Assembly (NCBI GenBank): GCA_022340215.1
Contig: JAJDOJ010000143.1
Location: 1 to 32,000, forward strand
Direction: 5' to 3'
DNA length: 32,000 bases
Source of the DNA: Gammaproteobacteria bacterium
GTDB lineage: Bacteria > Pseudomonadota > Gammaproteobacteria > JAJDOJ01
Shown here one piece after another: positions 26,235 to 32,000 of the stretch. Both the position numbers and the translations under genes were made by a program. The stretch's first letter is position 1. Each line of letters starts with the position of its first letter. The notes beneath the pieces were generated by a model. That model was not told where the DNA came from. It made no database searches and worked only from the letters and a program-made list of their open reading frames with translations.

Positions 26235-26984
26235 ATGACCAAACACGAAGAAGCCAGCTGTCTCCCAAACCGCCAAGTTCGGGACGTCGGCTGCGTCAGC
26301 GGCGCGCGTATCGGTGGGCACGTGGATCTTGTCCTGGTGCTCGTGCTTGCCGCGGGTGTCATCGGCGGGTCGATCGGATTCTGGATGGGGCTATCTCGTG
26401 GCGAGGCACTTTCCGCGTCTCAGGCGGGAGAGTTGGCCGATCTTCGAATCAAGACGCGTGAATTGACCAGCCTCCGCTCGGAACTGCTCGGCAGGATCGT
26501 CATGCTGGAACGGGACATGGAGGTGGACGGCAGGACCATGGAAGATTTGCGTGCCATTGTGGAGGAAAGCGAGGCCCGTATTCTCCAGTGCAACAAGGAC
26601 CTCGCGTTCTACAAGCATGTGGTGTCTCCGGGCAAGGTCCAGAACGGACTTGGGGTGATGGACTTCGAGTTGCTGTCCGCCGGGAATGGGGGACAGTTTC
26701 ACTACAAGGTCATTCTGATGCAGAAGCGCAAGGGTCGAAAGCTGGTGAAGGGAAACCTCAGGATCAGTGTCAGCGGCGAGGTGCGGGGCGTTCCCAAGAC
26801 GCTATCGCGAAAGGAACTGGGCGAGAAGACGTCTCCCGGTTTTGCCTTCAAGTATTTTCAGGTCGTAGAGGGGGATATTCTCCTGCCCCCGGATTTCCAG
26901 CCGAGGGTGCTTACGATCAGTATCGTTCCGAAAACCAAGGGTCTGAAAAAAATCGAGAATACCTATCCCTGGTTGGTTTCCTGA
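26235..26984 (+). CDS. DUF6776-type membrane-anchored coiled-coil protein
   Basis: About 249 residues of unknown function. One N-terminal membrane helix (VDLVLVLVLAAGVIGGSIGFWMG, about residues 30-53) is followed by a charged helical stretch rich in Glu, Arg and Leu (about 65-120) that looks like a coiled coil. A beta-rich domain of about 120 residues (GLGVMDFELLS..., FKYFQVVEGDILLPPDFQP) would lie in the periplasm. The layout and its place between argC and erpA match the DUF6776 family of gammaproteobacteria, recognised from memory. ATG 26235 is preferred over GTG 26223 because AGAGG upstream is better spaced. Confidence 0.7.
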   Translation: MTKHEEASCLPNRQVRDVGCVSGARIGGHVDLVLVLVLAAGVIGGSIGFWMGLSRGEALSASQAGELADLRIKTRELTSLRSELLGRIVMLERDMEVDGRTMEDLRAIVEESEARILQCNKDLAFYKHVVSPGKVQNGLGVMDFELLSAGNGGQFHYKVILMQKRKGRKLVKGNLRISVSGEVRGVPKTLSRKELGEKTSPGFAFKYFQVVEGDILLPPDFQPRVLTISIVPKTKGLKKIENTYPWLVS

Positions 26985-27002
26985 TCGGGGAAGGGGGAGC
27001 GC

Positions 27003-27037
27003 TTATTCTTGACTAATTTTCTCGGTTATTTTAAGGT
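27003..27037 (+). promoter_or_regulatory. erpA promoter with IscR-like site
   Basis: TTGACT (27009-27014) and TAAGGT (27032-27037) are spaced by 17 bp, a good sigma-70 promoter ending about 35 bp before erpA. The stretch 27003-27029 (TTATTCTTGACT...CTCGGTTAT) resembles the type 1 IscR operator, which contains GACTAA and TCGG half-sites between AT-rich flanks. It overlaps the -35 region, where IscR would repress. Operator identity is inferred from memory of the motif. Confidence 0.5.
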
Positions 27038-27072
27038 TTTGCATTGATCGCTATTTTCCAGAGGGAATCGCA

Positions 27073-27432
27073 ATGTCACAAACAGCTACAGCTACGACCA
27101 CGGAGGCGCCATTGATCTTCACGGATGCGGCGGCGGCCAAGGTCAAGGAATTGATCGATGAAGAGGAAAACGAGCAGCTCAAGTTAAGGGTATTCGTCAG
27201 TGGTGGCGGGTGTTCAGGCTTCCAGTATGGATTTACCTTCGACGAAACCGTCCAGGATGGGGATACCGAGGTAGAGAAAGGGGGGGTCACGCTGTTGATC
27301 GATCCAATGAGTTTTCAGTATCTCGTCGGCGCCGAGATCGATTACACCGACGGCCTCGAGGGCGCGCAGTTTGTTATCCGCAATCCGAATGCCACGACGA
27401 CCTGTGGCTGCGGGTCGTCGTTCTCTCCCTGA
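27073..27432 (+). CDS. erpA: Iron-sulfur cluster insertion protein ErpA
   Basis: A-type carrier that delivers Fe-S clusters to target proteins such as the isoprenoid enzymes IspG and IspH. The 119-residue protein has all three ligand cysteines: Cys47 in [12 protein letters not shown] and Cys111 and Cys113 in [10 protein letters not shown]. The sequence [33 protein letters not shown] is typical of ErpA rather than IscA. GAGGGAATCGCAATG gives a good ribosome-binding site. It is the last gene before the convergent anmK, with a hairpin between. Confidence 0.95.
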   Translation: MSQTATATTTEAPLIFTDAAAAKVKELIDEEENEQLKLRVFVSGGGCSGFQYGFTFDETVQDGDTEVEKGGVTLLIDPMSFQYLVGAEIDYTDGLEGAQFVIRNPNATTTCGCGSSFSP

Positions 27433-27446
27433 TCTGCGGAGGCAAT

Positions 27447-27479
27447 GGGGAACCGGATCTTGCCGGTTTCCCGGGTTTT
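27447..27479 (+). terminator. Probable terminator between convergent erpA and anmK
   Basis: GGGGAACCGG (27447-27456) pairs with CCGGTTTCCC (27463-27472) across a 6-nt loop with one imperfect position, followed by GGG and TTTT. It begins 14 bp after the erpA stop, in the right place and orientation to end erpA transcription. Confidence 0.55.
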
Positions 27480-27502
27480 CGGCAGTTCCCTCCCTCAATC
27501 CC

Positions 27503-28606
27503 TCAGGCCCGGTAGATACCGCCGAGTATTGCCGGGTGCCTGGCCCCCGTCACCGATGTGATATTGCCGGGCTCCCCGGCCAGGGTTCGCATTGCCAGCC
27601 AGGCGAACGCCATGGCTTCGACCCAGTCGGGGTCCGTCCCCAGCGCTTCCGTCGTCGAGATTCGATGTCCGGGACAGTGGCTGCGGAGCCGTTCCATCAG
27701 ATAGGTGTTGTGTGCCCCGCCACCGCATACGTACACCTCCGCCGGGGCCGGTAGCACGTCTGCCAGCGAACGGCCGATCGTGACGGCGGTGAGCTCCAGC
27801 AGTGTGGCCTGTACATCCTGCGGTGCAGCCGCCTGTTCTGCGCCTTCCACCACCCTGCCGATCCATTCCTCGCTGAAATATTCTCGTCCCGTGCTTTTTG
27901 GCGGGGCCAGGGAGAAATAGGGGTCCGCCAGCATGCGGTCGAGCAGCAGCGGGTCGATCATCCCCGAACGTGCCCAGTCCCCGGCGGAATCGTAGTTGCC
28001 ACGCCCTTGCCCGCGGACCCATGAATCCATCAGACCGTTTCCGGGCCCGGTATCGAACCCGAGCACCGCTCGACGGGGATCTCGAGGCAATACGGTAACG
28101 TTCGCGATGCCGCCGATATTCAGTACCACGCGGTTCATCTCGGGCGATTGGAAGACATGCCGGTGGTAGGCCGGAGCCAGGGGGGCGCCCTGGCCTCCGG
28201 CCGCCATGTCCCGCCGTCTGAAGTCGGCGACTGTCGTGATACCCGTGCGCTCCACTATCGTGTTGGGGTCGCCGAGCTGTATCGAATGACGCTCCGGGCC
28301 GGTTGGCTGGTGATATACGGTCTGGCCATGGCTGCCAATGGCCGCAATGGAGGAAGCCGCAACGCCCGAGTTTCGAACAAGGGTGTTGGCCGATTCGGCA
28401 AACAGCCTGCCAATGGCGACGTCGAGTTCGCCAATTGCCCTGAGGGGCGATGGATTATGACTCAGGTACTGTACGGCCGCGGTGACATCTACGGGCAACG
28501 GGTGTGTGTGGGTCGCTACAAGGCGCGGTGTGTCGCCATTGAAGTCGACGAGCACAGCGTCGACCGCGTCCATGCTCGTGCCGGACATAAGACCGATGTA
28601 GAACAT
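27503..28606 (-). CDS. anmK: Anhydro-N-acetylmuramic acid kinase
   Basis: Phosphorylates and opens 1,6-anhydro-MurNAc during peptidoglycan recycling, giving MurNAc-6-phosphate. The 367-residue protein starts MFYIGLMSGTSMDAVDAVLVDF, with the phosphate-binding GTSMD segment. It also has GSHGQTVYHQP, NIGGIANVTVLP, GFDTGPGNGLMD and YVCGGGAHNTYLMERL, all AnmK features. It lies 153 bp downstream of the M23 endopeptidase gene on the same strand. The pairing links wall cleavage and recycling and is common in this part of gammaproteobacterial chromosomes. Confidence 0.95.
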   Translation of the reverse strand: MFYIGLMSGTSMDAVDAVLVDFNGDTPRLVATHTHPLPVDVTAAVQYLSHNPSPLRAIGELDVAIGRLFAESANTLVRNSGVAASSIAAIGSHGQTVYHQPTGPERHSIQLGDPNTIVERTGITTVADFRRRDMAAGGQGAPLAPAYHRHVFQSPEMNRVVLNIGGIANVTVLPRDPRRAVLGFDTGPGNGLMDSWVRGQGRGNYDSAGDWARSGMIDPLLLDRMLADPYFSLAPPKSTGREYFSEEWIGRVVEGAEQAAAPQDVQATLLELTAVTIGRSLADVLPAPAEVYVCGGGAHNTYLMERLRSHCPGHRISTTEALGTDPDWVEAMAFAWLAMRTLAGEPGNITSVTGARHPAILGGIYRA

Positions 28607-28759
28607 TGCGCGCCCGGTGTGGATTCGTGACTCGATACCGATGCAGGATGGGATGAAGAGCTGGCTGGCAGGAGACCCTCGAGCTATCCGGACTACCGAT
28701 TCAAGCTGACCTGTTCGATGTCGAGACGATTATCCAGGAATTCGCCCGTCGATTCAGCC

Positions 28760-30127
28760 CTATTTGACCGCCATGGCCAGCGCCACGGTAGCACGCCGCT
28801 GTTCGTCCAGCGTCCGGTTGAGTTCGGCCGTCTGTTGCACGAAGTTCTCGCTGTCTCGCGCGGGCAGTGGTTGTGCCTGAGGAAACGTCACCGTGAGGGG
28901 GTTCCGGTGCTTTCCATTCACCCTGAACTCGTAGTGGAGATGCGGGCCGGTCGCCAGACCGGATTTCCCGATGTAGCCGATTGTCTGCCCCTGCCTGACG
29001 TACTTGCCCGGCTTGATGCCGCGGGCATAGCGGGACATATGGGCGTAAAGCGTCGTGTAGCTGGATCCGTGCTTCAGTATGACGGTCCGGCCATAGCCTC
29101 CTTTTCTTCCAACGTGAACGACCTTCCCGTCGCCTGTTGCCTTGATTGGTGTCCCCGTGGGAGCGGCGTAGTCGACCCCCTTGTGGGCGCGGATACGATT
29201 CAGAACCGGATGTTTCCGGCGCAGGTTGAAGCGTGAGCTGATCCGCGCAATGCTCACTGGAGTCCTGGTGAACTGTTTCTTGAGGCTTCGCCCATCGGGG
29301 GAAAAATAGTCCGTCCTGCCATCGGCCGTCGTGAAACGGAAGGCGCGGTGGGATTTCCCCTGGTTGACGAACTCCACCGCGTGGATCTCCCCTTCACCCA
29401 TCATCTTGCCGTCGCGATAGTATTGTTCGTAGACAACCGTAAAACTGTCTCCCTGCCGGATATCGAGGGCGAAATCCACATCCCATGCGAAGATCGCTAC
29501 GATTTCCATGATAATGCGGTCCGAGAGTCCGGCCTGCTTGCCTGCGGAGAACAGGGAATCACGGACGATTCCACTGGACGTTTGGGTGCGGGTTTCGAAA
29601 GGGCGCTGCTCGATCGAAGAAACCATTTCCTCGCCGGAGCGTTCGACTTTCAGACGGCGGGTATTGTCGATATCGTACTCGAGCCCGTACAGCTTGCCGT
29701 CACTGATACTCAGGCGAATTTGCTCGCCGGGCCTGATCCGGGACAGCCTGCCAGCCTCGGGGCCGGCACTAACCACGGTTTGCACCTGGTCAGCTATCCC
29801 CTGGCGCTTGAAAATCCTTGCCAGGGAATCTCCGGGATGGACCTCGATCGATAGCCACGTCGTGTCATCAATTCGTACGGAGGAGGGGGCCGGAGTCGGC
29901 TGTTCCTGATCCAGGGCAGGTGGCGTGGCGATTGTCGGTTCGGAGGGAATCGCCAGCGCCACTGACGGCCGGGCCGCGTGAATCGCGCTCACTTCAGGCA
30001 ACGGTTCCGCGCGTCGATCTAGGGAATGGTTCCCCCCCGACGCGAAGGCCAGCGCGGCTACGATCAGCACGCCGACCGCTGCCGCGGTGAGAATCCGGAC
30101 GAATTTAGAATTATACTTTCTTTTCAT
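28760..30127 (-). CDS. M23 family peptidoglycan DD-metalloendopeptidase (MepM-like)
   Basis: Periplasmic zinc endopeptidase that cuts peptide cross-links to let the wall expand. The 455-residue protein has an N-terminal signal-anchor (RILTAAAVGVLIVAALAFASG, about 11-31) and a Pro-rich linker. A LysM/OapA-like domain (about 90-145, HPGDSLARIFKRQGI) is followed by a Csd3-type second domain (about 185-280). The M23 domain (about 295-420) has metal ligands His315 and Asp319 in HKGVDYAAP, and His396/His398 in GPHLHYEF. This order matches MepM (YebA). It has its own divergent promoter facing away from tyrS. Confidence 0.92.
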   Translation of the reverse strand: MKRKYNSKFVRILTAAAVGVLIVAALAFASGGNHSLDRRAEPLPEVSAIHAARPSVALAIPSEPTIATPPALDQEQPTPAPSSVRIDDTTWLSIEVHPGDSLARIFKRQGIADQVQTVVSAGPEAGRLSRIRPGEQIRLSISDGKLYGLEYDIDNTRRLKVERSGEEMVSSIEQRPFETRTQTSSGIVRDSLFSAGKQAGLSDRIIMEIVAIFAWDVDFALDIRQGDSFTVVYEQYYRDGKMMGEGEIHAVEFVNQGKSHRAFRFTTADGRTDYFSPDGRSLKKQFTRTPVSIARISSRFNLRRKHPVLNRIRAHKGVDYAAPTGTPIKATGDGKVVHVGRKGGYGRTVILKHGSSYTTLYAHMSRYARGIKPGKYVRQGQTIGYIGKSGLATGPHLHYEFRVNGKHRNPLTVTFPQAQPLPARDSENFVQQTAELNRTLDEQRRATVALAMAVK

Positions 30128-30162
30128 ATAGTTATGATTTGATTCGGAAACCTAACCCTGAT

Positions 30163-30191
30163 TCTATATTTAACTAGCTGAAATATAGCAA
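30163..30191 (-). promoter_or_regulatory. Probable promoter of the M23 endopeptidase gene
   Basis: On the minus strand TTGCTA (30186-30191) and TATAGA (30163-30168) are separated by 17 bp in a markedly AT-rich patch. The -10 is about 35 bp upstream of the ATG. No equally good promoter is visible for the divergent tyrS. Confidence 0.5.
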
Positions 30192-30319
30192 AAATCAAGC
30201 AGGGGCGGGACGGGTGTTTCTGGGGTTATCGAGATCGCATACGCTTGCTGGCGTCATTCGATCGCGCTGGCCTGTGGGGCGTGTCTTGTGCCACCCATAT
30301 CCGAGATGAAGGGAACCTT

Positions 30320-31519
30320 ATGGAATCCGTGGATGAACAACTGAGCATTATTCGACGTGGCACCGAAGAGATCCTGGTAGAGGAGGAACTGGTCGACAAG
30401 CTGGGTCGAGGAACCCCGCTCAGGGTAAAGGCGGGATTCGACCCGACGGCACCCGACTTGCACCTGGGCCACACCGTCCTGATCAACAAGCTAAGGCAGT
30501 TCCAGGAGCTGGGTCATGAGGTGATTTTCCTGATTGGCGACTTCACCGGCATGATCGGGGATCCGACAGGGAAAAATGTCACTCGAAGGTCGTTGACTCG
30601 CGAGGATGTGCGCGCGAATTCAGTGACTTACGAGCATCAGATCTTCAAGATCCTGGATCCGGAGAGAACGACCGTTGTCTTCAACTCCCAGTGGATGGGA
30701 GAGATGAGTGCGGTCGACATGATCCACCTGGCGGCGAAATACACCGTTGCGAGAATGCTGGAGCGCGATGATTTCAGCAAGCGGTATGCCGCCGGTCAGC
30801 CCATCGCGGTCCATGAATTCTTGTATCCCTTGGTGCAAGGATACGACTCGGTCGCCCTGAAGGCGGATGTCGAACTGGGCGGTACTGACCAGAAATTCAA
30901 TCTGCTGGTCGGGCGCGAGCTGCAAAGGCATAGCGGCCAGAGGCCGCAAACGATCATCACCATGCCGATACTCGAGGGGCTGGACGGGATCCAGAAGATG
31001 TCCAAGTCCTTGAACAATTACGTCGGCATCTCGGAGCCGGCGGATGAAATGTTCGGCAAGCTGATGTCTGTGTCCGACGAGCTGATGTGGCGCTACTTCC
31101 TGCTGCTCAGCTTCAAGCCGGAAAAAGAAATCAATGACTTACGCAAGAGTGTACAGGCGGGTGCGAATCCGCGAGATATCAAGTTCAGCCTGGCGGAAGA
31201 GATCGTCGCACGCTTTCACTCCCACAGTGACGCGCAGTCGGCAAAGGAGCGGTTCATCGCGAGATTCAGGCGGAGGGCGATGCCGGATGACATGCCAGAG
31301 CACAGCCTTCAGGCCCCCGAAGGGGGTATGCCGATCGCCAATCTCTTGAAGACCGCAGGCCTGGTCCCTTCAACGTCTGAAGCCTTCCGGATGATCAAGC
31401 AGGGTGCGGTGCGGATCGACGGCGAGAGGGTAGCCGACCGCGACCTCAGGATCGCCTCGGGGCGGACCCATGTCATGCAGGTCGGGAAGCGACGATTCGC
31501 CCGAATATCGATCACCTGA
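30320..31519 (+). CDS. tyrS: Tyrosyl-tRNA synthetase
   Basis: Charges tRNA-Tyr with tyrosine. 399 residues from [19 protein letters not shown] with GAAGGGA as ribosome-binding site; the open frame 25 codons further upstream is not family-like. Class I signatures: HLGH at residues 48-51 (in [14 protein letters not shown]) and KMSKS in [14 protein letters not shown] near residue 233. An S4-type RNA-binding domain closes the protein ([19 protein letters not shown]). The [11 protein letters not shown] form marks the TyrRS subgroup frequent in proteobacteria, unlike the E. coli housekeeping enzyme. It stands just upstream of the rRNA operon. Confidence 0.95.
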   Translation: MESVDEQLSIIRRGTEEILVEEELVDKLGRGTPLRVKAGFDPTAPDLHLGHTVLINKLRQFQELGHEVIFLIGDFTGMIGDPTGKNVTRRSLTREDVRANSVTYEHQIFKILDPERTTVVFNSQWMGEMSAVDMIHLAAKYTVARMLERDDFSKRYAAGQPIAVHEFLYPLVQGYDSVALKADVELGGTDQKFNLLVGRELQRHSGQRPQTIITMPILEGLDGIQKMSKSLNNYVGISEPADEMFGKLMSVSDELMWRYFLLLSFKPEKEINDLRKSVQAGANPRDIKFSLAEEIVARFHSHSDAQSAKERFIARFRRRAMPDDMPEHSLQAPEGGMPIANLLKTAGLVPSTSEAFRMIKQGAVRIDGERVADRDLRIASGRTHVMQVGKRRFARISIT

Positions 31520-31538
31520 AAAAAAACGCCCAAAGCTG

Positions 31539-31566
31539 TTGACGAACTCAATGCGGGGCTTATAAT
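31539..31566 (+). promoter_or_regulatory. rrn P1 promoter
   Basis: TTGACG (31539-31544) and a perfect TATAAT (31561-31566) with the 16-bp spacing typical of rRNA promoters. A run of A residues lies upstream (an UP-like element), and a GC-rich discriminator GCGCGCC follows the -10, the feature that makes rrn promoters sensitive to ppGpp. Confidence 0.82.
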
Positions 31567-31647
31567 GCGCGCCTCCTAGCCGGATCGAGTCCACACGCCA
31601 GAGAACAAAGGTCAGGCAGGAAACGACGAAGTGTCGTAGAATTATTG

Positions 31648-31677
31648 TTGACGGCTCCTTTGGCCGACGAGTATAGT
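31648..31677 (+). promoter_or_regulatory. Possible rrn P2 promoter
   Basis: TTGACG (31648-31653) and TATAGT (31672-31677) with 18-bp spacing, about 110 bp downstream of P1 and upstream of the antitermination signals. A tandem P1-P2 layout is usual for rrn operons. Confidence 0.6.
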
Positions 31678-31688
31678 TGTTTTCTTCC

Positions 31689-31721
31689 CACCGAATAAAT
31701 GTCGGTGAGGCTCGTTAAAAA
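31689..31721 (+). promoter_or_regulatory. rrn boxB-boxA antitermination signal
   Basis: The boxB hairpin CACCGA-N7-TCGGTG (31689-31707) is followed at once by a boxA-like GGCTCGTTAAAAA (31709-31721), compared with the consensus TGCTCTTTAACA. This is the order expected for Nus-factor-dependent antitermination in the 16S leader. Confidence 0.7.
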
Positions 31722-31794
31722 TAAATCAGGTGACTTGTGCGGGTGCTCTCGTTGTGTCTGTGATGCAGAAACAGACGGGACGTAGGGTACCTAT

Positions 31795-31868
31795 CCACTC
31801 CTTCGGGGGTGGTTGGGTCAACCTCTTCGTCCGGTAAAGTTATGCGGAGCAATCCGCAGACAACTTTA
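31795..31868 (+). other. 16S leader hairpins next to the mature 5' end
   Basis: CCACTCC-TTCG-GGGGTGG (31795-31812) is a UUCG-tetraloop hairpin. A second hairpin (31835-31868) has an inner stem TGCGGA-GCAA-TCCGCA with a GNRA loop, and an outer pairing of AAAGTT with AACTTT that reaches the first bases of 16S. Such structures shape the precursor for folding and processing. Confidence 0.6.
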
Positions 31869-32000
31869 ACTGAAGAGTTTGATCCTGGCTCAGATTGAAC
31901 GCTGGCGGCATGCTTAACACATGCAAGTCGAACGGTAACAGGCCAGACAATCCCTTCGGGGTGCGTCAGGTGCTGACGAGTGGCGGACGGGTGAGTAACG
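31867..32000 (+). rRNA. rrs: 16S ribosomal RNA, 5' end (partial)
   Basis: The universal 16S opening TGAAGAGTTTGATCCTGGCT begins at 31871, followed by the conserved GATTGAACGCTGGCGGCATG, the TGCAAGTCGAACGG segment and GGCGGACGGGTGAGTAACG up to the window edge. The mature end is placed near 31867 by alignment to E. coli numbering from memory. Only about 134 of ~1540 nt are present. The conserved bases are gammaproteobacterial; this short piece, including part of V1, is too little for finer placement by eye. Confidence 0.97.

Overview
This 32 kb window is chromosomal DNA from a GC-rich gammaproteobacterium. The right edge holds the first ~134 bases of a 16S rRNA gene with a gammaproteobacterial 5' end. 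Several neighbourhoods are also typical of this class: rppH-ptsP, rubredoxin/thiD-thiE-hemL, argC-...-erpA-anmK-M23 peptidase-tyrS, and a fadI-fadJ pair. A purple-sulfur or sulfur-oxidiser-like (Chromatiales-type) lineage is plausible, but this is inference; nothing here fixes genus or species.

Layout. (1) 1-5.2 kb, all leftward: a fadJ-like beta-oxidation enzyme cut by the window edge, a fadI-like thiolase overlapping it by 4 nt, a permuted NlpC/P60 (YiiX-like) cysteine hydrolase, and a class V aminotransferase. (2) 5.3-14.7 kb: a divergent glycogen locus. glgA and glgB run left; glgC, a GH57 glycosidase, malQ and a PlsC-type acyltransferase run right in overlapping or tightly spaced reading frames. 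The 440-bp divergent spacer holds a nested hairpin and an 11-codon leader ORF with a strong ribosome-binding site overlapping the glgC start. (3) 14.7-17.75 kb: hemL, thiE and thiD leftward, rubredoxin divergent. (4) 17.8-25.0 kb: a block bracketed by two inverted copies of a ~239-bp repeat. It holds a class II aldolase/HAD phosphatase pair, rppH-ptsP, a small PepSY-type membrane protein of doubtful integrity, hemJ, bfr, bfd with a Fur-type operator, and a deleted ClC chloride-channel pseudogene. (5) 25.1-31.5 kb: argC, a DUF6776-type membrane protein, erpA with an IscR-like promoter, anmK, an M23 endopeptidase and tyrS. (6) 31.5-32 kb: an rrn promoter and leader (two promoters, boxB/boxA, hairpins) and the 16S start.

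How the genes work together. GlgC makes ADP-glucose, GlgA polymerises it, GlgB branches it, and GH57 plus MalQ probably remodel or break down the glucan. Iron and Fe-S functions recur: bacterioferritin, its ferredoxin, rubredoxin, ErpA, HemL and HemJ.

I see no phage, defence island, CRISPR array, tRNA or transposase. The most unusual content is the pair of non-coding mobile-element-like repeats. They have terminal inverted repeats, and an internal hairpin in which the two copies differ by a compensatory base-pair change. I cannot tell without searches whether the family has been described.
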